DNA of 18,631 nt from an uncultured Oscillospiraceae bacterium. GTDB lineage: Bacteria; Bacillota; Clostridia; Oscillospirales; Oscillospiraceae. The notes under the pieces are model-generated. The model searched no databases. It saw nothing but the letters and a program-made list of their open reading frames with translations, and had not been told where the DNA came from. The stretch covers positions 1 to 18,631 of the forward strand of contig CAJUOA010000069.1 of the NCBI GenBank assembly GCA_910587785.1. Direction: 5' to 3'. Positions 1 through 5,848 of the stretch are shown in pieces; the first letter of the stretch is position 1; every line of letters starts with the position of its first letter. The position numbers were made by a program, and so were the translations under genes.

Positions 1-3
1 TCT

Positions 4-29
4 CCACCTTCCTTGGTGGTTATTTTATC
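4..29 (+). terminator. Possible weak terminator at window edge
   Basis: A short hairpin (CCACC, six-base loop, GGTGG) is followed by TTATTTTAT on the plus strand. It could end a plus-strand gene lying to the left of the window and converging on the hypothetical gene at 60-746. The stem is only 5 bp and the upstream context is missing. Confidence 0.35.
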
Positions 30-59
30 ACATTTTCCTATTTACGGATAGGCTCATAA

Positions 60-746
60 TCATTTTCTGTTCCTCCCCACATTCATGACCTCCGGCCCGT
101 ACCGGGCGATGAGGGCGGCACAGAGAATCAGCAGCAGGGGTTCGTCCTCCACCAGCTTTGGATCAGCCAGTTCCTCGGAGGCCGCGCCAAGCGTCCCGGA
201 GTAGATGCCCTTCGCCGCCCGGTAGAGGATGTACTCGGGAACGGTACTGTTCCGCAGTCTGACGCTACTAAAATCGATTTTTCCCGGCGTGACCGCCGCA
301 AGCGTCTGTTGCCAAAGTCCGGCATGGGCGGACAGCAGATATACCGCCGCCAGCCACCGGCTGTTGACGCTCGCCTCGCCCTCCGTCATCTTCAGCATCC
401 GGGCGATGTGGAGCTGCTCTTTGAAGTGGAAGCCGCCGGTCCGGCGGGCGATCTCCATAGCCCGTTTTTTCAGTCTGGAATGCTTCCAGGGCCGGACCAT
501 TCCAGCGGTCAGCTCATCCATGGTGACCATCCCTGCCTGCAGCCGTTCGGTGAGGTGGAGACAGGCCAGGTTCCCAGACCCGTTGCGGCGGTAGTGGTGG
601 CAGCTGTGGCAGTCCATGTCTGCCTCCTGGGGGTGGTACCGGCAGAGGACTGTTCTGCTGGAGCGCCGGGGCGCGAAGTTGGGAACTTCCATCATCATGC
701 GTTCCAGCTCCGCCAGAGAGGTGTCCCGTACAAAATATTTGCTCAT
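60..746 (-). CDS. Cys-rich hypothetical protein, mobile-element-associated type
   Basis: Protein of 228 residues. The start at 746 is chosen because GGGAAAGGAG lies 6 bases upstream; the longer frame to 806 would run through a terminator hairpin. The N-terminal third has Cys35, His38, Cys46, Cys49 and Cys62, which resembles a small metal-binding knuckle. The rest looks helical, with a C-terminal block around IDFSSVRLRNS and ASEELADPKLVEDEPLL. From memory, proteins starting KYFVRDTSLAELERMMM are common near conjugative or other mobile elements of gut Firmicutes, with no function assigned. No signal peptide or membrane segment is seen. The gene follows a terminator hairpin directly, with no room for a promoter between the two, so it may be controlled by readthrough. 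Family association is recollection; function unknown. Confidence 0.75.
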   Translation of the reverse strand: MSKYFVRDTSLAELERMMMEVPNFAPRRSSRTVLCRYHPQEADMDCHSCHHYRRNGSGNLACLHLTERLQAGMVTMDELTAGMVRPWKHSRLKKRAMEIARRTGGFHFKEQLHIARMLKMTEGEASVNSRWLAAVYLLSAHAGLWQQTLAAVTPGKIDFSSVRLRNSTVPEYILYRAAKGIYSGTLGAASEELADPKLVEDEPLLLILCAALIARYGPEVMNVGRNRK

Positions 747-767
747 CTCGATCTCCTTTCCCAAAAA

Positions 768-820
768 TAAAAAGAGGGGCCTGTTTTCACCGCGTCTGTG
801 CGGCAATTACAGGCCCCTCG
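768..820 (-). terminator. Terminator/attenuator hairpin directly before the hypothetical gene
   Basis: On the minus strand an 11-bp perfect outer stem (GAGGGGCCTGT with ACAGGCCCCTC), an internal loop and a 4-bp inner stem (CCGC with GCGG) are followed by TTTTTATTTTT. This is a standard intrinsic terminator shape. The ribosome site of the 60-746 gene begins about 10 bases after the U-run, so the hairpin sits in that gene's leader. It has the same outer stem, internal loop and inner stem layout as the hairpins at 956-1001 and 1147-1193. Confidence 0.75.
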
Positions 821-830
821 TTGTGCGTAT

Positions 831-869
831 TCAATTAAAGGTTTGCTCCATGCTGTGTTCCGGTTCCAT
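831..869 (-). CDS. Possible 12-residue leader peptide
   Basis: A 13-codon frame encodes MEPEHSMEQTFN and stop. It begins 9 bases after the stop of the small frame at 879-920 and ends 11 bases before the terminator hairpin at 773-820. No clear ribosome site precedes it. It could be translated by coupling, or be chance. Confidence 0.2.
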   Translation of the reverse strand: MEPEHSMEQTFN

Positions 870-878
870 GTTGAGTTC

Positions 879-920
879 TTAGAAGTAATGATTTTTCTGC
901 CCTGTATTTTGCTCGTGCAT
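879..920 (-). CDS. Possible 13-residue leader peptide with strong ribosome site
   Basis: A 14-codon frame encodes MHEQNTGQKNHYF and stop. It is preceded by GGAGGG at 926-931, five bases from the ATG, which is a very good ribosome site for such a short frame. It lies between two minus-strand terminator hairpins (956-1001 and 773-820), in the leader of the 60-746 gene, where a regulatory peptide could act. There is no run of one amino acid of the kind typical of classical attenuation. Seen directly: the frame and the ribosome site. Role is inference. Confidence 0.35.
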   Translation of the reverse strand: MHEQNTGQKNHYF

Positions 921-951
921 GGGTTCCCTCCATTTCTTCTTTTTCCGCTGG

Positions 952-1001
952 AAATAAAAAGAGGCGGCTTATTTTGGTCGCGTGACCAGCAAGCCGCCTC
1001 T
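952..1001 (-). terminator. Terminator hairpin A, copy 1
   Basis: On the minus strand an 11-bp outer stem (AGAGGCGGCTT with AAGCCGCCTCT), extended by one G-U pair, encloses a small internal loop and a 5-bp inner stem (TGGTC with GACCA) with a four-base loop, followed by TTTTTATTT. It is the 3' part of a repeated unit whose 5' part is hairpin B at 1036-1076. Compared with copy 2, all differences keep pairing on the minus strand. Confidence 0.75.
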
Positions 1002-1078
1002 CCGTCCTCTTTTGTAACTTTTTTTGGTTCAAACTGCCGGTGCCCTTTTTGTTTTGGTGTATTTTCAAAACGGGCACC
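956..1078 (-). ncRNA. Candidate structured RNA unit, copy 1 (hairpins B and A)
   Basis: Read on the minus strand, the unit has hairpin B (outer stem CTGGTGCCC with GGGCACCGG, inner stem GTTTTG with CAAAAC, an AAAAA bulge on the 3' side), a linker of about 35 bases, then terminator hairpin A. A second unit with the same order and fold lies at 1147-1297. Three positions in hairpin B change on both strands of the stem and stay paired. No long reading frame fits the unit. I do not recognise it as a known RNA family. No convincing promoter is visible just upstream, so it may be part of a longer leader transcript. Confidence 0.5.
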
Positions 1079-1142
1079 AGGCTTTTATCGCTACACTCAC
1101 AGTTCCTGCTGCGCCGAGACGATTCCTTCCTGAAATCTCCGG

Positions 1143-1193
1143 AAACAAAAAAGAGGCGGCTTGTTTTAGTCACACGACCAACAAACCGCCTCT
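1143..1193 (-). terminator. Terminator hairpin A, copy 2
   Basis: On the minus strand AGAGGCGGTTTG pairs with CAAGCCGCCTCT over 12 bp including one U-G pair. It encloses an inner stem TGGTC/GACTA with one G-U pair, followed by TTTTTTGTTT. On the plus strand these wobble pairs would be A-C mismatches, so the structure belongs to a minus-strand RNA. Confidence 0.75.
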
Positions 1194-1297
1194 CTGTCCG
1201 TCCGGATCGATCTATCGAGCTTATAACTTTTTCAATCGAAACTGCCAGCGCCCTTTTTATTTTGGAGCATTTTCAAAATGGGCGCTGGGGGTTCAAC
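1147..1297 (-). ncRNA. Candidate structured RNA unit, copy 2 (hairpins B and A)
   Basis: Same arrangement as copy 1. Hairpin B has outer stem CCAGCGCCC with GGGCGCTGG, inner stem ATTTTG with CAAAAT and an A-rich 3' bulge. The linker is longer than in copy 1, and terminator hairpin A follows. The shared single-stranded segment GGCAGTTT follows hairpin B in both copies. A further hairpin with an outer stem, inner stem and 3' bulge lies just upstream at 1305-1344 and may belong to this transcript. Confidence 0.5.
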
Positions 1298-1304
1298 AAA
1301 TACT

Positions 1305-1344
1305 ACCTCGGAAAAAACTTGTGCAGAAAGAACAATTCCGAGGT
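1305..1344 (-). repeat. Inverted repeat, 9-bp stem
   Basis: ACCTCGGAA pairs perfectly with TTCCGAGGT across a 22-base loop that holds an inner TTGT/ACAA stem. On the minus strand this gives an outer stem, inner stem and 3' pyrimidine bulge, similar in outline to hairpin B of the adjacent RNA units. It may be the 5' element of the same leader RNA. The stretch from here to 1512 contains no gene; beyond this repeat I see two TTCTACCG direct repeats (1356-1376), a small GATCCC/GGGATC hairpin at 1395-1415 and a tRNA T-arm-like motif near 1442-1460. Confidence 0.5.
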
Positions 1345-1512
1345 CAAAATTTCTACCGTTTTTCTACCGCCAACATCCCGCCAAAATGCCCTTGGATCCC
1401 TCTGCCTGCGGGATCTCTCCGTCCAAACAGCGGGGGAAAGGTGGTTCGAATCCGTCCCATTTGCTGGAAAAGCCGTTTGGCATCCGTTGTCTCATACCTC
1501 AAATTTCAGGGC

Positions 1513-1562
1513 ATAAAAAACCCGGAAACGGTTGATGCCGTAGGCGTTCAGCCTACGGCATC
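1513..1562 (-). terminator. Terminator of the tRNA operon
   Basis: A perfect 12-bp stem (GATGCCGTAGGC with GCCTACGGCATC, 5-base loop, 1534-1562) lies 18 bases past tRNA-Cys. It is followed by a second small hairpin (AACC-GTTTCC-GGTT) and TTTTTT. The second hairpin with its U-run is the likely release point. Confidence 0.8.
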
Positions 1563-1580
1563 TATAGTGTTCTGATATTC

Positions 1581-1655
1581 TGGAGGTGACACCCGGATTT
1601 GAACCGGGGAATGAGGGTTTTGCAGACCCTTGCCTTACCACTTGGCTATGTCACC
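1581..1655 (-). tRNA. tRNA-Cys (GCA)
   Basis: Cloverleaf of 75 nt with acceptor GGTGACA/TGTCACC, anticodon loop CTGCAAA (anticodon GCA), T-arm GGTTCAAATCC and encoded CCA. It is the last gene of a five-tRNA minus-strand operon. Confidence 0.96.
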
Positions 1656-1660
1656 GTATG

Positions 1661-1695
1661 GAGAACAGGAGCAAAGGCTATTTGCTCCCGTCCTC
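1661..1695 (-). other. 15-bp hairpin in the Gly-Cys tRNA spacer
   Basis: On the minus strand 15 consecutive pairs, two of them G-U, close a 5-base loop and fill almost the whole spacer between tRNA-Gly and tRNA-Cys. There is no U-run after it, so a processing signal is more likely than a terminator. The same pairs on the plus strand would include two A-C mismatches, which fits an RNA transcribed with the tRNAs. Confidence 0.6.
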
Positions 1696-1700
1696 TTTTG

Positions 1701-1776
1701 TGGAGCGGGCGACGGGGCTCGAACCCGCTACCTCCACCTTGGCAAGGTGGCGCTCTACCAGATGAGCTACGCCCGC
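1701..1776 (-). tRNA. tRNA-Gly (GCC)
   Basis: Cloverleaf of 76 nt with acceptor GCGGGCG/CGCCCGC, anticodon stem CCACC/GGTGG with loop TTGCCAA (anticodon GCC), T-arm GGTTCGAGCCC and encoded CCA. Only four bases separate it from tRNA-Phe. Confidence 0.96.
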
Positions 1777-1780
1777 GAAA

Positions 1781-1856
<76 letters not shown>

Positions 1857-1886
1857 ATATGGGTACCCGCAGTACCCATGGAAAAA

Positions 1887-1963
1887 TGGCGACCCAGAAC
1901 GGGCTCGAACCGTCGACCTCCAGCGTGACAGGCTGGCGTTCTAACCAACTGAACTACTGGGCC
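1887..1963 (-). tRNA. tRNA-Asp (GTC)
   Basis: Cloverleaf of 77 nt with acceptor GGCCCAG/CTGGGTC (one G-T pair), anticodon loop CTGTCAC (anticodon GTC), T-arm GGTTCGAGCCC and encoded CCA. Confidence 0.96.
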
Positions 1964-1982
1964 AAATCCATGCTTGGGAAGG

Positions 1983-2059
1983 TGGTGGGAACAACTGGAC
2001 TCGAACCAGTGACCCCCTGCTTGTAAGGCAGGTGCTCTAACCAGCTGAGCTATGCTCCC
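1983..2059 (-). tRNA. tRNA-Val (TAC)
   Basis: Cloverleaf of 77 nt with acceptor GGGAGCA/TGTTCCC (one G-T pair), anticodon loop CTTACAA (anticodon TAC), T-arm GGTTCGAGTCC and encoded CCA. It is the first gene of the operon, about 30 bases downstream of the -10 box. Confidence 0.96.
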
Positions 2060-2088
2060 GAAGGGCTTCTTGCCAAGCGACATGGGTT

Positions 2089-2117
2089 ATTATACCCGAG
2101 ACTTCCCCTCCTGTCAA
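2089..2117 (-). promoter_or_regulatory. Promoter of the tRNA operon
   Basis: On the minus strand TTGACA (2112-2117), a 17-base spacer and TATAAT (2089-2094) form a perfect sigma-A consensus, as expected for a strongly expressed stable-RNA operon. Confidence 0.92.
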
Positions 2118-2175
2118 GAACTAATTTCAATTTTCCAAGAAAAATTTGGAGGGTGGGCCTGGACTGCCCGTCCCC

Positions 2176-3036
2176 TCAGTTTACAAGGTGGACATTAAGG
2201 TGGTTGTAGGTCATGGTGACCCCCTCCTCGGCAAAGGCCCGGCGCAGGTCCTCCAGCACGGCGTTGTTGGCGTCCCAGAAGTGCTCCGGCTTCGCCCAGA
2301 AGCGGACATGGTACTCGATGGCGCTCTCCCCGTAGGCCGTCAGCACCACCTGGGGGGCCGGGTCGGGCAGGACGTCCTCCCGCCGGGCCACCGCCTTCAG
2401 GCAGGCGGCGCGGACCTTCTCCGGGCTGTCGCCGTAGGACGCGCAGACCGTCAGGTCCGCCCGGCGCATCCCCCGGACTGTGTAGTTGACGATCTTCCCG
2501 GCCACCAGCTTGCTGTTGGGGAGCATCACCCGCTGTCCGGCGAAGGTGTCCAGCTTGGTGTGGGTCATGGTGATCTCGGAGACCTCCCCCTCGCCGTCAT
2601 CAGTGGCCACGTAGTCCCCCAGGCTGAAGGGCTTCGAAAACAGCAGCACCATCCCGCCGGCCACATTGGACAGCGTGTCCTGGACCGCCAGGGACACCGC
2701 CAGGCTGAACACGCTCACCAGGGCGATGAGGCTGGTCACGTCGATGCCCAGGCTCCCCAGGACGACGAGGGCCGCTACCACATATAAGAGCGTCCGCACG
2801 CCCCGCACCGCCAGACGCTGTCCCCGCTGGTCCATGGACGTGCGGCCCAGCAGGCGCCTCACCAGGGCCGTGGTCCCCTTCACCGCCGCCAGGCACACCG
2901 CCAAAAGGATCAGGGAGGACACCGCCTTCTCCACGGTCATGGACCCCCACCCGGCCCGGAGGATCTCGTGGAAGATGGAGACCGCCTCCCCGGGCTCCTG
3001 GGGGACCACGATGTCCGCTGTGTCAAAAACGATCAT
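2176..3036 (-). CDS. MscS-family small-conductance mechanosensitive channel
   Basis: Inner-membrane channel that opens under membrane tension and releases solutes after osmotic downshock. It has 286 residues, the size of E. coli MscS. An N-terminal segment precedes TM1 (about 39-58), TM2 (about 80-98) and the pore helix TM3 (about 100-134), with the family pattern AVSLAVQDTLSNVAGG and FSKPFSLGDYV. A beta domain follows (VSEITMTHTKL, LPNSKLVAGKIVNY) and then the alpha/beta vestibule. The start at 3036 is supported by AAAGGAG nine bases upstream. It stands alone and diverges from the purine permease gene. A small GC hairpin (3060-3078) lies in its leader. Close relatives of unknown gating exist, so the precise channel type is not certain. 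Confidence 0.93.
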   Translation of the reverse strand: MIVFDTADIVVPQEPGEAVSIFHEILRAGWGSMTVEKAVSSLILLAVCLAAVKGTTALVRRLLGRTSMDQRGQRLAVRGVRTLLYVVAALVVLGSLGIDVTSLIALVSVFSLAVSLAVQDTLSNVAGGMVLLFSKPFSLGDYVATDDGEGEVSEITMTHTKLDTFAGQRVMLPNSKLVAGKIVNYTVRGMRRADLTVCASYGDSPEKVRAACLKAVARREDVLPDPAPQVVLTAYGESAIEYHVRFWAKPEHFWDANNAVLEDLRRAFAEEGVTMTYNHLNVHLVN

Positions 3037-3087
3037 AATATGCAGCTCCTTTCCCGCTCCCGCCGGAGGCCCCGGCGGCTCCTGGAC

Positions 3088-3116
3088 AGGATACCATATT
3101 TTACCCGGATTGGAAA
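3088..3116 (-). promoter_or_regulatory. Possible mscS promoter
   Basis: On the minus strand TTTCCA (3111-3116), a 17-base spacer and TATCCT (3088-3093) lie about 50 bases before the channel start. Each box matches consensus at four of six positions, so this is a moderate prediction. Confidence 0.4.
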
Positions 3117-3225
3117 GAGGTTTTTCTTACAGAACCGCCGCCGGGGCAAATGGGAAAATATGGACAAGGCAGAACCAAAAATTTTGTTAGGTCTCACAAA
3201 GATTTTATAGTTTTTCTCATAGGAC

Positions 3226-3254
3226 TTTTCTTTTCGTTGGATATCGTGTACAAT
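3226..3254 (+). promoter_or_regulatory. Possible promoter of the purine permease gene
   Basis: TACAAT at 3249-3254 is a good -10 box, but the -35 at 17-base spacing (TTTTCT) is weak. Transcription from here would begin next to a perfect 8-bp hairpin (GAGGGGCC, GGC loop, GGCCCCTC, 3269-3287), giving an RNA with a 5'-terminal hairpin. No purine riboswitch is seen in the leader. Confidence 0.4.
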
Positions 3255-3316
3255 GGGGGCGTGTAAGAGAGGGGCCGGCGGCCCCTCAAGAAGTTTTTAT
3301 GCAAGGAGGAGAAAAC

Positions 3317-4651
3317 ATGGATAAGTTCTTTAAGATCACCGAACGCGGGAGCTCTGTGCGGTCGGAGATCGTAGGCGGCGTGACCACCTTCTTCGCCATG
3401 GCCTACATCATCTTCGTCAACCCCCAGATGCTCTCCCAGACCGGTATGGACGCCAACGGCGTCATGCTGGCCACCTGCATCAGCGCGGCCATCGGGTGCC
3501 TGCTCACGGCCCTGCTGGCCAACGCGCCCTTCGCCCAGGCCCCCGGCATGGGGCTCAACGCCTTTTTCACCTTCACCGTGTGCTTCGGCATGGGGTACAC
3601 CTGGCAGGAGGCCCTGGCCATCGTGCTCCTGAGCGGCGTGCTGTTCCTCGTCATCGCCGTCAGCCCCCTGCGCAGTAAGATCATCTCGTCCATCCCCGCG
3701 TTCCTCAAGAGCGCCATCTCCGCCGGCATCGGCCTCTTCATCGCCTTCATCGGATTGCTGAACGTGAAGCTGGTGGGCTTCGGCAGCGGCGTGCCTGCCC
3801 TCCAGTTCCTGGTGGACGACGGCTCCGGCACCGGGGCTACGGTGGTCAACACCGCCGGGATCCTCTGCATCATCGGCCTTCTCATCACCGCCATCCTCAT
3901 GTGCTACAAGGTGAAGGGGGCCATCGTCATCGGCATCCTCGTCACCGCCATCATCGGCGTCCCCCTTGGCGAGACCCACATCCCCAGCGCCATCACCATG
4001 GAGGGGGTATCCCTGGCCCCGGTGCTCTTCAAGATGGACTTCGGCGGCATCATGGCCAAGGGGCTGGTGCCCCTCGTCACGGCGGTCATCAGCTTCACCC
4101 TGGTGGACTGCTTTGACACCGTGGGCACCCTCATCGGCACCGCCACCAACGCCGGTCTCACCGACCGCCGCGGGAACCTCCCCGGCGGCGACCGGGCCCT
4201 CATCGCCGACGCCGTGGCCACCTGCTGCGGCGCGTGCCTGGGCACCTCCACCGTCACCACCTTCGTGGAGTCCTCCACCGGCATCGCCGAGGGCGCCCGC
4301 ACAGGGCTGAGCTCTATCGTGGTGGGCGTGCTGTTCCTGGTATCCTGCCTCCTGGCCCCGGTGACGGGGATCGTCCCCTCCGCCGCCACGGCTCCGGCCC
4401 TCATCATCGTGGGCGTGCTGATGCTCAAGGGCGCGGCGAGCATCGACTGGAACGATCTGGAGTGCGCCATCCCCGCCTTCCTCACCATCTCCATGATGCC
4501 CTTCGCCTACTCCATCTCCGACGGCATCGGCTTCGGCTTCATCAGCTACAGCATCATCAAGGTGGCCCGGGGCAAGGCCAAGGAGGTCCCCGTGCTGGTG
4601 TATATCATCGCGGCGCTGTTCGTCCTGAAGTATATCCTGACCAGTATGTAA
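3317..4651 (+). CDS. NCS2-family purine permease (AzgA/PbuG type)
   Basis: Cytoplasmic-membrane transporter, probably for hypoxanthine, guanine or adenine by proton symport. It has 444 residues from the ATG at 3317, chosen because AAGGAGG lies 7 bases upstream; the ATG at 3299 has no such site. Family features are the N-terminal EIVGGVTTFFAMAYIIFVNP, the APGMGLNAFFTF segment, about 12-14 hydrophobic helices and the substrate-region block VDCFDTVGTLIGTATNAG. The length is typical. It is flanked by a promoter and a strong terminator and so is probably monocistronic. The AzgA/PbuG subgroup fits better than uracil or xanthine permeases because of the FDTVGTLIG motif. The exact base transported cannot be told. 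Confidence 0.93.
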   Translation: MDKFFKITERGSSVRSEIVGGVTTFFAMAYIIFVNPQMLSQTGMDANGVMLATCISAAIGCLLTALLANAPFAQAPGMGLNAFFTFTVCFGMGYTWQEALAIVLLSGVLFLVIAVSPLRSKIISSIPAFLKSAISAGIGLFIAFIGLLNVKLVGFGSGVPALQFLVDDGSGTGATVVNTAGILCIIGLLITAILMCYKVKGAIVIGILVTAIIGVPLGETHIPSAITMEGVSLAPVLFKMDFGGIMAKGLVPLVTAVISFTLVDCFDTVGTLIGTATNAGLTDRRGNLPGGDRALIADAVATCCGACLGTSTVTTFVESSTGIAEGARTGLSSIVVGVLFLVSCLLAPVTGIVPSAATAPALIIVGVLMLKGAASIDWNDLECAIPAFLTISMMPFAYSISDGIGFGFISYSIIKVARGKAKEVPVLVYIIAALFVLKYILTSM

Positions 4652-4699
4652 GCTCCGCCGAGGACGGCGCAGCGGGCCGCAAGGCCCCGTAAATCGCAG

Positions 4700-4736
4700 A
4701 AAAGAGGCCCCTGCCAACGCGGCGGGGGCCTCTTTT
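4700..4736 (+). terminator. Strong terminator after the permease gene
   Basis: GAGGCCCC and GCC pair with GGC and GGGGCCTC around an AACGC loop, with one T-G pair, flanked by AAAA on the left and TTTT on the right. It works in both directions by shape; the permease gene ends 49 bases upstream. Confidence 0.9.
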
Positions 4737-4790
4737 GCAGGCCGCTCCCTGCCCTCAAAGATCGTTTTCCGCGTTTTCCGCATGTCCCCC

Positions 4791-4819
4791 TTGGCTTTCA
4801 GGAAAAAACGTGGTATACT
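4791..4819 (+). promoter_or_regulatory. Promoter of the phosphoesterase gene
   Basis: TTGGCT (4791-4796), a 17-base spacer and TATACT (4814-4819) lie 41 bases before the start codon, just after the permease terminator. Confidence 0.75.
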
Positions 4820-4860
4820 AAGCCGTAACCCCGGAAAACCCAAGAAAAGGAAGCATCCCT

Positions 4861-5718
4861 ATGGCAAGACGACATCGCGGCCACCCCCTCCGCCGCGTCC
4901 TCCTGTTTTTGATCTTCATCTTGTTCTGCGTTGGATTTTTCCACTGGAGCAACCACTCCCTGCAAGTCCAGCGCTTCACCTTCACCTCCCCGCGGCTCCC
5001 GGCGGGGTTCGACGGGTGCGTGATCGTCCAGCTCAGCGACCTCCACGGCGCCCTCTTCGGGGAGGACAACCGGGACCTGCTGAAGGTGGTGGCGAAGAAC
5101 CGGCCGGACTACATTTTCCTCACCGGAGACCTGCTGGACCAGTACCGGGCCACGCCCCACAGCTACGCCGTGTCCCTGGGCGGGGCCCTGGCGGACATCG
5201 CCCCCACCTACTTCGTCACCGGCAACCACGAGTGGGCCCTGCCGGACGTGCCGGGGCTCAAGCGGAAGCTGGAGGAGGCGGGGGTGCAGGTCCTCACCAA
5301 TGAATATGCGGTCCTGGCCCGGGACGGGGACAACGCCGTCCTGGCGGGCATCGACGACCCCAACGGCTACGCCGACCAGAAGACCCCGGAGGAGGTGGCG
5401 GAGGAGGTCCGCGCCGCCTTCGACGCCCCCTTCTGGATACTCCTGGCCCACCGGAACAACTACTTTGAGGACGCGTACTGCCGTCTGGGGGCGGACCTGG
5501 TCATCAGCGGCCACGGCCACGGCGGGCTGGTGCGCCTGCCCTTCACCGACGGGCTGGTCAGCGTAGAGCGGACCTTTTTCCCCTCCTACACCGCCGGGTT
5601 CTACCAGGCGGGCGGGGCGGACCTCTTCGTCTCCCGGGGGCTGGGAAACTCGGGACGGACGTTCCGGCTCTTCAACCGGCCGCAGGTGGCGGTCCTGACG
5701 CTGAAGCGAGAGGGTTAG
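4861..5718 (+). CDS. Membrane-anchored calcineurin-like metallophosphoesterase
   Basis: Dinuclear-metal phosphoesterase of the YkuE/YaeI type; the substrate is unknown. It has 285 residues. A basic N-terminus (MARRHRGHPLRR) is followed by one hydrophobic helix (about 13-28), which suggests a signal anchor with the catalytic domain outside the membrane. Metal-site motifs appear in order: D60-x-H62 (SDLHG), GD90LLD, GN122H123E, H197 (LLAHRNN) and GH218GH220GG. All expected ligands are present. AAAAGGAAG precedes the ATG. The gene has its own promoter; mnmG follows after 130 bases of repeat DNA. Relatives YkuE and YaeI have been linked to envelope phospholipid processing, but substrate assignment here would be a guess. 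Confidence 0.9.
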   Translation: MARRHRGHPLRRVLLFLIFILFCVGFFHWSNHSLQVQRFTFTSPRLPAGFDGCVIVQLSDLHGALFGEDNRDLLKVVAKNRPDYIFLTGDLLDQYRATPHSYAVSLGGALADIAPTYFVTGNHEWALPDVPGLKRKLEEAGVQVLTNEYAVLARDGDNAVLAGIDDPNGYADQKTPEEVAEEVRAAFDAPFWILLAHRNNYFEDAYCRLGADLVISGHGHGGLVRLPFTDGLVSVERTFFPSYTAGFYQAGGADLFVSRGLGNSGRTFRLFNRPQVAVLTLKREG

Positions 5719-5729
5719 ACGCGCGCGAA

Positions 5730-5843
5730 GCGCAAATTGCGGGTCCAGGGGCTCAGCCCCTGGCGGGGTGCAGGGGCAGGGCCCCTGCCGGGTGCAGGGC
5801 AGAGCCCTGCTGGGTTTGGGCGAAGCCCAACATCCGATCGTAA
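5730..5843. repeat. Four-hairpin repeat array, copy I
   Basis: Four consecutive palindromes with three-base loops lie at 5745-5763 (CCAGGGGC/GCCCCTGG), 5770-5788 (GCAGGGGC/GCCCCTGC), 5794-5810 (GCAGGGC/GCCCTGC) and 5816-5830 (TTGGGC/GCCCAA), with GGG(T)-rich spacers and a tail ending ATCGTA. The same array occurs at 14879-14990, including flanks and tail. The array ends six bases before the mnmG start codon and so forms its leader. No U-run follows, so it is not an ordinary terminator. Confidence 0.85.
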
Positions 5844-5848
5844 CGACT

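Noticed and set aside
835..1173. 112-residue minus-strand frame
   Set aside because: It runs through two terminator hairpins and the leader, has no ribosome site and shows no protein-like features.
1375..1465. Plus-strand tRNA-like sequence with a T-arm motif GGTTCGAATCC
   Set aside because: The T-arm pairs only with wobbles, and no matching 5' acceptor strand, D-arm, clear anticodon stem or CCA could be found. It is not an intact tRNA; it may be a relic of an attachment site or chance.
2118..2175. Terminator for the mscS gene
   Set aside because: Only small imperfect stems (GGGC/GCCC, CCAA/TTGG) near a short T-run; not strong enough to call.
3185..3316. Purine riboswitch before the permease
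   Set aside because: No three-way junction core or conserved loop motifs; the leader after the predicted start is only about 55 bases.
3194..4843. Long minus-strand frame opposite the permease gene
   Set aside because: A GC-rich shadow of the NCS2 gene; its composition (Asp/Gly/His repeats) is typical of antisense frames and it overlaps the terminator.
5768..5848. Upstream extension of mnmG to the ATG at 5768
   Set aside because: The extra 27 residues translate the hairpin array (GQGPCRVQGRALLGLG) and are not part of MnmG; the FAD motif sits correctly from the ATG at 5849.
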